NCBI GenBank assembly: GCA_009859145.1
Contig: VRVR01000009.1
Span: 62,001-126,000, forward strand
Source of the DNA: Andalucia godoyi
Taxonomy: Eukaryota > Discoba > Jakobea > Jakobida > Andaluciidae
Reading direction: 5' to 3'
DNA: 64,000 nucleotides
Part shown: positions 54,930 through 63,847 of the stretch, piece after piece
Position numbering within the stretch: position 1 is the stretch's first letter
Layout: every line of letters starts with the position of its first letter
The notes under the pieces: model-generated
The model's database searches: none
What the model saw: only the letters and a program-made list of their open reading frames with translations
Told to the model about the DNA's origin: nothing
Program-made: the position numbers and the translations under genes

Positions 54930-55865
54930 ATGAAAGGAAAAGAGAGGAAGCGAGGAAGAAGTGAGTCGACGACGGCTGCTTCAGAGGCATTCCGAATAGC
55001 GACGCAGCGTCTGTCTTCTCGTGGAATTCGCACGAATGCGTCCATCGCACCCTTCGTGAATGGCAGTGTGTTTCCGCAACTGCGATCCAGCAAGGATATT
55101 GCGAGACGAGTATGCATTTGCATTGCGATTCAATCGGTTGCCTCTGCTGCAATCGAGGATTTGAAGTCTGCTCCAGAAGCAAGCAAGATCGTGATCAATT
55201 GGCTCAAGGAAGAGCGGCTGTGGGATGCCGTCGAAGAAGACGAGCAGTACTTTCTGGAATTTCCCCTTGAACAATCGCCGACGCAAGGCCCTGAAGAAGA
55301 ACAAGAAGACCAGAACAGCGGTGTGAAGTTGCTCATCCGTGATTCCGAAGATGACGAGGAAGAAGAAGAAGGAGAAGAAGAAGAAGAAGAAGAAGAAGAA
55401 GGAGAAGGGCCATCCGAGTACGAACTTGCATCGCAGGAAATGCAAATGCGCACAGAGTCTGCAGTGTGTCTTTCGTGGCTTCTTGGGATTCCCATCATCA
55501 CAGACGACAGCGATCACCGTGACGATCATGATGGTAGAAGTGAGTCAAAGGATGGACAGCAAACGTCGCTTCCGTTTCCAGTTCAGCCGCTTCCTCTGCT
55601 TCCACTGCTCAACTCGGGGTCGCTGCCATTCCCCGGATCAAGCACCAAGGAATTTGTTTCTCAAGCGTTCGCAAGCCAACGGTCGATTGATGATGCTTTG
55701 GTAGAACTCGAAACCGCCGCTGCTCTTGCACACATCATGCAGTCCTTTCCCGACGAGGAATCCGTGCAGGACTATGTGCTGGAAGCTGTGCAAGAACGCC
55801 AAAGATGTCTGGCTTGGGCATGTGGCCTTCGCGATATCATGTCCATCGAAGACGAAGACGACTGA
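54930..55865 (+). CDS. DUF4272-domain protein with acidic insert
   Basis: 311 aa from ATG 54930. The conserved pieces of DUF4272 appear in order: EAFRIATQRLSSRGIRTNAS near the start, SSKDIARRVCICIAIQSVAS, NWLKEERLWDAVEEDEQYFL (the W-L-x-x-x-x-L-W and E-x-x-F-L pattern), RTESAVCLSWLLGI (the W/R-x-E-A-x-x-x-L-x-W-x-L-G pattern) and, at the end, LEAVQERQRCLAWACG (the E-x-x-x-E-R-x-x-A-x-x-W core). Between the second and third elements there is a 60-residue acidic insert with a Glu run (about 137-170) encoded by GAA repeats. DUF4272 is mainly bacterial and uncharacterised. Probably soluble; no signal or TM. Confidence 0.7.
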   Translation: MKGKERKRGRSESTTAASEAFRIATQRLSSRGIRTNASIAPFVNGSVFPQLRSSKDIARRVCICIAIQSVASAAIEDLKSAPEASKIVINWLKEERLWDAVEEDEQYFLEFPLEQSPTQGPEEEQEDQNSGVKLLIRDSEDDEEEEEGEEEEEEEEEGEGPSEYELASQEMQMRTESAVCLSWLLGIPIITDDSDHRDDHDGRSESKDGQQTSLPFPVQPLPLLPLLNSGSLPFPGSSTKEFVSQAFASQRSIDDALVELETAAALAHIMQSFPDEESVQDYVLEAVQERQRCLAWACGLRDIMSIEDEDD

Positions 55866-56053
55866 TCTACGTTTCATTTCATAAAGACAACACCCCTCCC
55901 CCCAGTGTGTATTTGTGTTTGTGTTTGCATTCTCGCCCACCACCGCTTCACCTTCTCTCATTGAAACAGAATGCGTCTTTTTATCTTGTTTGTACTGTAC
56001 AATTCCGAAGCTACACCTACCACGTATCATCATCCCCCTTACTCCGCAGTCAG

Positions 56054-56434
56054 TTAGACTCCATTTTGCGCGAGCTTTTCAATGTGGATTTGCTGTTCGC
56101 GTTCGATGCTTAAAAGACACTGATATTCTGTGATCTTTCGGTCCAAGAGTGCTTTTCGCTCTGCAACCAAACTTTCCAGCTCGACAATTCGCTGCTTTCG
56201 AATCTCAGACTGTGACTCGACCTTGTTCCTCATTGCGATTGCCTTTATCTTTTCAGTCTCCAAGAGCCGCGCAGCATTGTTCACTTTCTGAATCGAACTG
56301 TGCGCAATCTCCACTGCCGTCCCAAGCTTCTCTGCAAACGATCGCGATTCATTATGAAGATCTTCCGTCCGCGCAAACACAATCGGATCAATCACACGAA
56401 TCGAATAGTTCTCATCAAACGTTAAATCAGACAT
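56054..56434 (-). CDS. IFT20: Intraflagellar transport protein 20
   Basis: 126 aa from ATG 56434 (MSDLTFDENYSIRVIDP); a non-ATG codon lies just upstream in frame. The whole protein is a helix/coiled coil. It aligns by eye with IFT20: FDENYSIRVIDPIV at the N-terminus, ETEKIKAIAMRNKVESQSEI in the middle, LVAERKALLDRKITEYQCLL and EREQQIHIEKL at the end. IFT20 belongs to IFT-B and works with Golgi-associated golgins in sorting ciliary membrane proteins. It is head-to-head with LMBD2 across 474 bp; its 3' end faces the DUF4272 gene. Confidence 0.92.
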   Translation of the reverse strand: MSDLTFDENYSIRVIDPIVFARTEDLHNESRSFAEKLGTAVEIAHSSIQKVNNAARLLETEKIKAIAMRNKVESQSEIRKQRIVELESLVAERKALLDRKITEYQCLLSIEREQQIHIEKLAQNGV

Positions 56435-56800
56435 CCTCACCTTAATTTAAATCCCCCTTCGCACCCTCGGACCTCTCAGGAAGAAAAACGAAAACAACTA
56501 CCAATAATTTAATTATTCCGTAATTCAATTTGATGTTCCGGTGATGCCGATATGCTCGGTAACGTTAATAAAAATCGTTGTCTTCGTGTTTGTTTGGTGT
56601 TGTTGTTGTTGTTGTTTTCATGTGACGATGATGGTTCAAGTGATGCCAGTGTTACACTTCTTCTTTGGTTGATCTTTCTTCAACTCGAAAATATGGATGG
56701 AATATTCAGTCTTCTTTTTATTATTATTATTATTGTTGTTGTTGTTGTTATTACTATTCATTTTCATTTTCCACTGTTTTTAGTGTTTGGTTGATTGAAG

Positions 56801-56851
<51 letters not shown>

Positions 56852-56908
56852 GAGGGAGGAGAGAGAGAGAGAGAGAGAGAGGAGGGAGAGAGAGAGGGAG
56901 GGAGGGAG
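56435..56908. promoter_or_regulatory. divergent promoter region, IFT20 / LMBD2
   Basis: TTAATTTAAAT (56442-56452) and the palindrome AATAATTTAATTATT (56503-56517) lie 8-83 bp upstream of IFT20. (TTG)n is near 56597-56616 and (ATT)n/(TTG)n near 56720-56755. A long GA tract fills the LMBD2 leader. Confidence 0.45.
56803..56908 (+). repeat. (GA)n/(GGGA)n purine tract in LMBD2 leader
   Basis: About 105 bp of almost pure purine (GAGAGA, GGGAGGG) ending at the ATG. On the plus strand it stays open in the coding frame, reading Arg-Glu repeats, but no ATG precedes it. Confidence 0.95.
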
Positions 56909-58690
56909 ATGGTTCCTGTATTTTTCATTGTAGCTCTGCTTCTAGTCTCGGTGCTCGTTGGAGTGTTTCTATTTTATTTTACACGGAAAGCACGGCTTTC
57001 GATTGCAGACTATGTGATTGTGTCGACTTCAATCCTTGTTTGCTGTCTTCCGATTGCGGTTTTGCCCGCAGATGTAGACTCTGCGATGAAGAGTACGACG
57101 GATTCATTTGATGAGGACCGGGTGATGTGGAAAGACACGTGGACAGCAATCTTTTGGCTCATTCAGATATATTCGTGGATCATCATTCCTATGCATCAGT
57201 CGTATGTCACGGCCGGCGGGTTCTCGTTTTTACATAACATCCGACTTGCGCTTCGTGAAAATGTCATCTTGTATGGGATCATGGGCGCACTGGCTGTGGT
57301 TTCATTTATTTTCCTGGTGGCAGTTCGCGACGGAATTACAAGCTCCGAAGTGCTCGAGCTGTGCATCGCGCTGTCGAATGCACAGGGATTGATTTCGGTG
57401 TTGTTGCTTATGGGATACGGGCTTGTTGAATTCCCAAAGGCGTTTTGGAGACACGGAAACGAGACTAGAGAGAAGCACAGAATGGAGTACCTCGCGGTGT
57501 CACTGCACGATGATAAAGAAGAGGCGCAGCTTACGCTTTCGGATTCAAAACGAGAAATTGAGCAGCTCGTTTCTGGGCCCATTGAAGACATGGCTTCGTA
57601 CTATAAGAAATCCGGGGACAAAACAGTCGTCAAGCTGAATGCCACGCACAAGAAGGCCTCCATTACAGTGACCAAGGCACACGTGCAATGGCAGCGGTTG
57701 GTCGATGCGTATTTCAAGAAACATCACCGATTCTACCATGGTCTTTTCAAAATCGGCGCACTGCTTATGGCTGTAATCTCCATAATCTTCTTGTACTCCG
57801 AATGCACCCTGGCAGGAGATGACAGATCAGCGTCTGTTGTTTACCATATTGTCAAAATTCAGCCAGCTTTGTTTTCGTTTTTGTGCTTGCTGTATGTTTG
57901 CGGCATTGGCTACGGAACGTTGCTGCGTGTTCGGGTGTTTTCATTTTATGAAATGGTTCCGTCCTACTCGGACACAAACACTCTGCAGTTCTTTTCTCTT
58001 TTCCTGTCTCGAGTGGTCATTCCAATCTGCAACAATGTCAACGAGCTGATGGGAGTGGAAGGAACGGCTTTTCAAGAGGTGTTTGATGTGGCGGTTCTTG
58101 GCACCAGAGCATTCAATTCATACGTTCCGATTATTCTGGTTCCGCTCGTGATTATTTCCATCTTTGACGCATGGTCCAGGCTTGCCGAATGGCTTGGCTT
58201 GTCTGCTCGTTTCGAACATGGAAGCAAGGACAAGTCCAAGGAAGAGGATCAGGCTATGGGCCGGACTCTGCTTTCTGCAGCGCAGCGAACACCCTCAACG
58301 ATGGCCATGGTTGGAAGGGATCTCGAAAGCGGACGGAAGGGTCCAGCGCCCCCCGTTGCATCGGCTGCTCTGCGTGCTGCAGCAGAGAAGTCGGACAAAT
58401 CAAAGTCGTCGGCAATTGCCAAGAAATATCTTGCGAAGCTCTCTGCGCCGACACAACCACCACCTGGCGGCTCTGCAAGTTCGAGCACCTCCAAGCCGCC
58501 TTCGTCCTTTGAAATGAGGGAAACAAAGTACTCTGCAGCTCGAGTGACCAGCACTGCTTCGTCCTCCTCCACAAATGGAGTAGAGCATGCTAGTTTGCTT
58601 CGAGACACGGATGATGTGTCGGATGTGGAGTCACGCCCGGCGGCTACTGCTCAGCCCCAGAAGAAACCACGCTTCGGGTTCTTCAACTAA
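56909..58690 (+). CDS. LMBRD2: LMBR1 domain-containing protein 2 homologue
   Basis: 593 aa from ATG 56909. N-terminal helices VPVFFIVALLLVSVLVGVFL and SIADYVIVSTSILVCCLPIA, then WTAIFWLIQIYSWIIIPMHQ and YGLVEFPKAFWRHGN fit the LMBD2 subgroup. About nine TM helices in all, with a central cytosolic helical domain (about residues 190-265), as in the family. The C-terminal 130 residues are disordered, Ser/Lys-rich. LMBR1-type proteins are polytopic plasma-membrane or lysosomal proteins; LMBRD2 has been linked to GPCR signalling in animals. Confidence 0.88.
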   Translation: MVPVFFIVALLLVSVLVGVFLFYFTRKARLSIADYVIVSTSILVCCLPIAVLPADVDSAMKSTTDSFDEDRVMWKDTWTAIFWLIQIYSWIIIPMHQSYVTAGGFSFLHNIRLALRENVILYGIMGALAVVSFIFLVAVRDGITSSEVLELCIALSNAQGLISVLLLMGYGLVEFPKAFWRHGNETREKHRMEYLAVSLHDDKEEAQLTLSDSKREIEQLVSGPIEDMASYYKKSGDKTVVKLNATHKKASITVTKAHVQWQRLVDAYFKKHHRFYHGLFKIGALLMAVISIIFLYSECTLAGDDRSASVVYHIVKIQPALFSFLCLLYVCGIGYGTLLRVRVFSFYEMVPSYSDTNTLQFFSLFLSRVVIPICNNVNELMGVEGTAFQEVFDVAVLGTRAFNSYVPIILVPLVIISIFDAWSRLAEWLGLSARFEHGSKDKSKEEDQAMGRTLLSAAQRTPSTMAMVGRDLESGRKGPAPPVASAALRAAAEKSDKSKSSAIAKKYLAKLSAPTQPPPGGSASSSTSKPPSSFEMRETKYSAARVTSTASSSSTNGVEHASLLRDTDDVSDVESRPAATAQPQKKPRFGFFN

Positions 58691-58763
58691 TTCGATTTTG
58701 CGCATTGGCTGACAGTTTTTGGTTGCTCTTCCTTTTGACTGTGATTGCGGCTATGAATTATTT

Positions 58764-58795
<32 letters not shown>

Positions 58796-59113
58796 TTTAT
58801 TTTATTTTATTTCTGTTCTCTTCTTTTGTTTTTTGTTTTCCGCTTTTGGAGAATTAATTAATGATTTTTATTGTTTGTGTTATTCTGCTCTTTCTTTGTT
58901 GCTACTGTTGTTGTTGCTGTTCCTGCTCTTGATGATTGGGTATGATTGTGGCCAGTTCGTGCGGCTTCATTCATTTTGGTCAAGTCAACAAGAAAAACAT
59001 GCGCGCGGTGGGGCTAGGGAGTTCGTTTGCGATCGTGAGAATCTTATGTACATTAGGACTCCAAGTAGAAAACCAAAAAGGAGACCGAGAGATTGGCGCG
59101 CGAACGAGTGAAA
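58691..59113. other. convergent 3' spacer with simple sequence
   Basis: Contains (TTG)n and (TTTTA)n tracts (58763-58810), GAATTAATTAATG (58850-58862) and C/T-rich sequence. No convincing frame. Confidence 0.45.
58763..58810. repeat. (TTG)n followed by (TTTTA)n
   Basis: About nine TTG units, then four TTTTA units. Confidence 0.95.
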
Positions 59114-60484
59114 CTATGATTCCAAATGGCCACTTTGATAATATCGACCATCGGTGGACGTTAAAGGGGAATGTTCATACGACTGTGCAGCAGTCCTTCC
59201 GGCATTAACGGATAGTCGTGTCGCCAGGGAGGGTGGTCCTTGCGGTCCCCCCGATTGCAATGCTCCCCTGGAATCCAAGGCCCACAGCAACAGCCCCACC
59301 GGCAAGCATTCCAACACAATAAAATACAACGCAACGACTGCAACGTCTGTGGAAATTGAAACTACCCAAATTTGACTCAGAATCATAACTGCACGTGTCG
59401 TGAAACACGTGACAGACAGGAGCGTAACGACTCGCACACGAGATAGCATGGATAGTCTTCTGCCGGAAAGCACTGGAAACAGCCGAACTTTCGCATACAG
59501 CGCGAGTCCAAACAGTGCAAATCCAAGTGCCGTCAGCACAAACAACGCAGCAAGCACCGCGACAACAACCACTTGTGCAGTCTGCTGAGACTGAGACGAT
59601 GGCGACCCTGACAAGTACAGCATCACATCAAGCCCAATCATGGTGAGTGAAACACACGAAACTATACCGATCAGCAGCGGCCTCAACGGAGGCAGAGGTC
59701 CCAGATTCCTCGCGTAATGGTTAAGTTGTGCATAAAAGATAATGATTGCAGACTCGGCGGCCACCAGTGCGAAAGCCGGAGCGGCTTCCAGCGCAGCAAG
59801 CCACCAAGGCTGTGTTCTAGATGGTGTATTATCATCCCCGTCGTGATCCTTTGACCCTCTCACTCCCATCCGTAATCCGAATGAGCCATGTAGTGAAACA
59901 GCACTTCCTACGCCAAAAAAACCGCATCCGCTTCCCGATGAAACGTCCATCGTCGCCAGTTCGCCAAGTGCAGGCAGTGCATTTGTACCGGAACCTACGT
60001 GAAAACCAGTCGAGTTGAAAAGAGCGGTAGTCTTGCTGCGTTCTTGTGAGCTGGACGAACTGGAAGAATCGGAGGCAGTTTGAGACACGTCAGCGGCAAG
60101 CATGGAGAGATACACCGTTCTTCCGAGTGCAGCAAATGCAAGCAGCGAAAGGCATATTCTTCGTGGAAACAGCGCATCGTCGGAAAAGAGCACATACTGG
60201 GAAGAATGGTGCTGAATAAGTCGCATGGAATCAAGAGATCGTTGCGATTTCATCCGGACGCAACACACGACAGGTTTGAATAACATCAGCAATGAAGCAG
60301 AAAACAGTATTCCATAAACAGACGCAACTGCAACAACCAATGAAAACGAACAATTAGAATCACACATTTTTTTTCCCCCTTCCTCTTCTTCTCTAACTAC
60401 TATTTCTCCTGCGTCCTCTTGACTCTTAGCTCTCGGTCCTGGGCTCTGGAGGACGGAATATGAAGTACGCAGCACAGACTGCAT
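59114..60484 (-). CDS. TOM1/THH1-like (DUF1084) seven-helix membrane protein
   Basis: The frame from ATG 60484 is open for 456 codons, but residues 6-52 are probably intronic (see the intron entry). Spliced, the protein is 409 aa and starts MQSVL-LASVYGILFSASLL, placing the first TM at the very N-terminus. About seven hydrophobic helices follow: LSLLAFAALGRTVYLSMLAA, then after a Ser/Gly-rich loop ALEAAPAFALVAAESAIIIF, LLIGIVSCVSLTMIGLDVML, VVAVLAALFVLTALGFALFG, VVTLLSVTCFTTRAVMILSQ and VVALYFIVLECLPVGLLLWAL. The late R-L-S-M-L-S-R-V-R-x-V-T-x-L pattern plus TRAVMILSQ resembles the TOM1/TOM3/THH1 family and GPR137-like proteins. Function here unknown. Convergent with LMBD2. Confidence 0.7.
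   Translation of the reverse strand: MQSVLRTSYSVLQSPGPRAKSQEDAGEIVVREEEEGGKKMCDSNCSFSLVVAVASVYGILFSASLLMLFKPVVCCVRMKSQRSLDSMRLIQHHSSQYVLFSDDALFPRRICLSLLAFAALGRTVYLSMLAADVSQTASDSSSSSSSQERSKTTALFNSTGFHVGSGTNALPALGELATMDVSSGSGCGFFGVGSAVSLHGSFGLRMGVRGSKDHDGDDNTPSRTQPWWLAALEAAPAFALVAAESAIIIFYAQLNHYARNLGPLPPLRPLLIGIVSCVSLTMIGLDVMLYLSGSPSSQSQQTAQVVVVAVLAALFVLTALGFALFGLALYAKVRLFPVLSGRRLSMLSRVRVVTLLSVTCFTTRAVMILSQIWVVSISTDVAVVALYFIVLECLPVGLLLWALDSRGALQSGGPQGPPSLATRLSVNAGRTAAQSYEHSPLTSTDGRYYQSGHLES
60328..60468 (-). other. Probable in-frame (3n) intron in the TOM1-like gene
   Basis: 141 bp, GTACTT donor, TCTAAT branch-like sequence 24 nt before TTGTTGCAG acceptor, phase 1. No stop codon in frame, so retention would add 47 polar residues including an internal ATG (60367). 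Confidence 0.6.
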
Positions 60485-60826
60485 TCGGATTCATCCATTC
60501 ATCATTCCCGTTCAGACACGCTTCTCCTGTCTTTTCTTTTTCTTTTTCCCTTCGTTTCTAGCAGCTTGGACGCAGGTGCAAGCATCAAGGTCTCGTTTCT
60601 TCTTTGCGCAATGTCAAACTACAGTAAGGATGTCAGCGGGCTGCAGGACAGCGGATTCATCGTTTGGTTTCGCAGGAAATTCTTTGCTTCTTATTGGTGT
60701 CGTTTATTATTTTATTTTTATTAATCTTGGTTGCGGGGTAGTGGAGTTTCCATGCAGTTAGCTCTGCACGTTTTTTGGACATCTGAGAGAGAGCACGGGG
60801 GGCAAAATTGCGAGGGTTAGGTTCAG
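60485..60826. promoter_or_regulatory. divergent promoter region, TOM1-like / SLC35-like
   Basis: C/T-rich next to the minus-strand gene (60525-60560), TTATTATTTTATTTTTATTAATC (60705-60727) about 100-120 bp before the transporter ATG. No gene. Confidence 0.4.
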
Positions 60827-61723
60827 ATGGAAGGAGCCCAAGTTCCGCCTTTTAGAGGAACTGTGGCCGCAGCTGCGATTTCGAATTTTACGGCCTCTGT
60901 GTTTCTGATCTTGTTCAACAAGCTGTTGTTTAGAGGAACTTCGTTTCCGTTTCCAACGCTGCTTTCATGCTTGCACTTTCTCTCGACGTCGCTGGGTCTG
61001 CGGGTTCTTCAGAGGTTTGGAATTGTCCATGTACAGCCTTCTCCAAGCTCCCCAAAGCAAAAGCGGCTGCTGCTTATCGTTGCATTTGCGTATGCAATGT
61101 CCATTCCGCTGAATAACGCTACGCTGCTGTACAACAACGTTGGTTTCTATCAGCTTTCAAAAGTCGCAATCGCTCCTGTGGCTGCATTTGCAGAGTTTTT
61201 CTTCCTTGAAAAACGGTTCAAGAAACCGGCGCTTGCTGGCCTGGTTCTCACATGTGCTGGAGTGAGCTTGTCGACTGTGGATGAAGTTGCTGTGAACCCA
61301 GTAGGTGTGGTCATCGCTGTCTTGTCAATTTTGTCCACTGTGGCTTATCAGTTTCTGATCCGGAAAGCTTCGTCGTCTTTGAAGCTAAGCGGCCTGGAAC
61401 TCGTGTACCATGCGCTTCCGTATTCGATTGCGATCCTGTTGGTCCTGTGTCCGTTTGCAGACCCGCTGTTCTCTGCGCAGGTCGACTGGACTCCAAAGCT
61501 GGTTGCGCAGATTCTCACAACGTGCGTCCTGTCGGTTGTCCTTAATTGGTCTCTGTTTGCTCTTCTGGGATCGGTATCACCAGTAACGTTCAACGTCATG
61601 GGCCACGCGAAGACCGTTGCAGTATTGCTTGTGGCGTTCTTGTACTTTGGAGAAGCTTGGTCGCTGCAAAAGCTCTGTGGGCTGGTCATCGCTATCGCTG
61701 GAATGATTGTCTTCTCAAGATGA
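60827..61723 (+). CDS. SLC35E3-like nucleotide-sugar/triose-phosphate transporter-family protein
   Basis: 298 aa. About ten TM helices, the length and layout of SLC35E/TPT-family transporters. Motifs: SVFLILFNKLLF in helix 1 (the I-x-x-N-K pattern), SIPLNNATLLYNNVGFYQLSKVAIAP in helices 3-4 (nearly the SLC35E3 signature N-x-S-L-x-x-N-S-V-G-F-Y-Q), GLVLTCAGVSLSTVDEV, ILTTCVLSVVLNWSLFALLG and VSPVTFNVMGHAKTVAVLLVAFLYFGE. These proteins sit in Golgi or ER membranes; the SLC35E3 substrate is not known. The C-terminus is short, without a KKxx ER-retrieval signal. Confidence 0.9.
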   Translation: MEGAQVPPFRGTVAAAAISNFTASVFLILFNKLLFRGTSFPFPTLLSCLHFLSTSLGLRVLQRFGIVHVQPSPSSPKQKRLLLIVAFAYAMSIPLNNATLLYNNVGFYQLSKVAIAPVAAFAEFFFLEKRFKKPALAGLVLTCAGVSLSTVDEVAVNPVGVVIAVLSILSTVAYQFLIRKASSSLKLSGLELVYHALPYSIAILLVLCPFADPLFSAQVDWTPKLVAQILTTCVLSVVLNWSLFALLGSVSPVTFNVMGHAKTVAVLLVAFLYFGEAWSLQKLCGLVIAIAGMIVFSR

Positions 61724-61962
61724 GCTGTTCTTCTTCAAGGTGTAATTTACTTGCTTTGTACTAACAGACCTGTCATCGGGCATCTGTCTTTTATTTTTCC
61801 CCCTTTAGACGGGCTGGTGAAGGGAGAAAGCAGCAGCTAGGCAGCGATAAACATTAACGAATAAGTATCAGCCTTATGTACAAAGATCCGCACAGAGAAC
61901 TTCGGTCCGATAAAGGAGACGCTAAAAATAATAATATAAAAAAACTCATGAGAGATGATCAT
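61724..61962. other. convergent 3' spacer
   Basis: Short 3' region between the transporter and the multi-TM gene, with AAAAATAATAATATAAAAAA near 61924-61943. No gene. Confidence 0.4.
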
Positions 61963-63726
61963 TCAGTCCTTCATCGAAGAAAAATCAAATGACACACCCT
62001 GCTCCACTTCATCATCCTCGTCGTCGTCATTGTCAGCACTGCGTCGATTTGGAACAGAGACAGGACGAGTTCTCGACGCTGCTGACGGTGTCACAGCGGC
62101 CGGCGTGGGCTCCGAGAAAGAATGGCTGTTCCCGTTGGACTTTGGATACGGGGTTCGAGACGGCGTCGCAGCCAAAGGGTTAATCTTTGTCGGGCTCTTT
62201 GTTGGAGTCTTTGGTGGGCTCCTGTCAAAGCGTGTGCTGGAAGATGGCGTCTTCAATGGAGGAAGTCTTGTGGGCTTGACAGCTTCGGCTTGGGAATCGC
62301 CGAGAGACTGAACCGCTGTCGGAGTCTTGGCGCGGGGTGATGAGGAACTGGCATCCACAGAAGCTCGAGTGATTGATGTCGCCGATCCACTTCGTTCAAG
62401 AGATGCCCTCGGTGTCCGCGGAGAAGACGACAAGCCGTCCAGCTTTCTGTTCGACGAAGAATGCTGCACAGGGATTGCAAACAGAGATTTCGGAACCTGT
62501 CCCTTTGCTGCGGCTCGCGTCTGTCCACTTTTCTCTGCGATGCTGCCCTTCGCACCACTTCTTGTCTCGTTTTCCTCGTCGCGATCGTCATCATTCTTCT
62601 TCGCAACGGACACAGAAGCGCGGTAGGAAATGAATCCGAGGATTCCGTATATGAAGAGACCAACGACGAGAGCAAGATATTGGAACCACGTCACAGTCAG
62701 TCCCATGACACCAACGCAAAAGAAGAATCCTCCGGCCAGCTCAAACTGCAGACTGACGGTTCTCAGCCACTTATTTCTGGAAAACACAGCATCCAAAGGA
62801 GGTCTAATCACAAACAACAAGAATAATACGCCAACACTCACGTAGACATCATAATTCAAATCAACTGGAATCGGTTCCTGCTGGAAATATCTTGCGAACC
62901 ATGCGGCCGGAGCAAGCCCGATCCATTCGAGCAGGAGAGCATTTCTGACAGTTGTTGCAACATTTGTATTTGGTCCTGAAACAAGATTTGAGACGTGCAG
63001 TCTTGTTACGTGCACAAGTCTTGCAGCACATCCACACACGATTCCGTCCGTGGAAATCGAGAGAAATTCTCCGGATCCCGAGTACCAGAACAGGACAACA
63101 CATCCCACAGAGAGCACGGACAAGCACGAGTATCTATTGATCCATCTCGACGGATCTCTGTTTTCAGGATTCTTTGAAAATAACGTTGACACAACGAGAG
63201 ACAAGAATGGATCGAGCAGAAGCAGCACAATGACCCGCAGTGCATCGAGCTTCCACAGAGCCCACGCTGAAAGAAGAACTTCTGCGGCAGCGAACAGAAC
63301 AATCAGCAGCCTGGAAAAAAGGAGTGTTGAAGGAACAGCCGTGGACTGCGATGTAGAAAACAAGTAGAGGTACGAAACGAGCGACAAAAGTCCCGTAGAC
63401 CAAGTAACGGCCCAGAAAGGCTCCAGCGAAGACCCATACACCGGAGATATCGAATATGCCAGCGCAGCAAGCCTTAGTCCATCCATACCGAAACCTGCCA
63501 AGATGCGAAGCACTCGCCTTCTACTACTATTGCTATTACTACTACCGTTGCTGCTGCTAAAACTATGAATCAGAAGTTCCGACCAAAAACATGGACGAGT
63601 GATGCCGACAAAGAGTTCAACGAAAATCCTCTTTTCCGAATCAAAATTCGTCGATAACGGGAAATGGAAAGATGATTTCGCAACCGCTGGAAGAAAAGAA
63701 AAGGTAAGCAGCATCAATTGATCCAT
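61963..63726 (-). CDS. Polytopic membrane protein of unknown family
   Basis: 587 aa from ATG 63726. A later in-frame ATG (63486, MDGLRLAALAYSIS) is a credible alternative, because the first 80 residues are poorly conserved-looking and the DNA just after 63726 (GCTTACCTTTTC...TTCCAG) resembles a branch site and acceptor. About ten TM helices lie between residues 80 and 390 (FWAVTWSTGLLSLVSYLYLF, LLIVLFAAAEVLLSAWALWK, VIVLLLLDPFLSLVVS, VSVGVLFLLFVIRPPLDAVF, FQYLALVVGLFIYGILGFIS). A Lys/Asp-rich and Ser/Pro-rich cytosolic tail of about 190 residues has several SPPKTP-type sites and an acidic C-terminus. I do not recognise the family. Confidence 0.7.
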   Translation of the reverse strand: MDQLMLLTFSFLPAVAKSSFHFPLSTNFDSEKRIFVELFVGITRPCFWSELLIHSFSSSNGSSNSNSSRRRVLRILAGFGMDGLRLAALAYSISPVYGSSLEPFWAVTWSTGLLSLVSYLYLFSTSQSTAVPSTLLFSRLLIVLFAAAEVLLSAWALWKLDALRVIVLLLLDPFLSLVVSTLFSKNPENRDPSRWINRYSCLSVLSVGCVVLFWYSGSGEFLSISTDGIVCGCAARLVHVTRLHVSNLVSGPNTNVATTVRNALLLEWIGLAPAAWFARYFQQEPIPVDLNYDVYVSVGVLFLLFVIRPPLDAVFSRNKWLRTVSLQFELAGGFFFCVGVMGLTVTWFQYLALVVGLFIYGILGFISYRASVSVAKKNDDDRDEENETRSGAKGSIAEKSGQTRAAAKGQVPKSLFAIPVQHSSSNRKLDGLSSSPRTPRASLERSGSATSITRASVDASSSSPRAKTPTAVQSLGDSQAEAVKPTRLPPLKTPSSSTRFDRSPPKTPTKSPTKINPLAATPSRTPYPKSNGNSHSFSEPTPAAVTPSAASRTRPVSVPNRRSADNDDDEDDEVEQGVSFDFSSMKD

Positions 63727-63847
63727 GGGGAAACGTGCTTTCTGAAATGCGAGGCACTGCTTCACACATTTAGGTGTTTGGGTTTGCTTTTTGTGTTTTG
63801 TTTGGCTTCGTTATGGGTGTTGCTGCGCAGGGAAGACGTGGAGAAAA

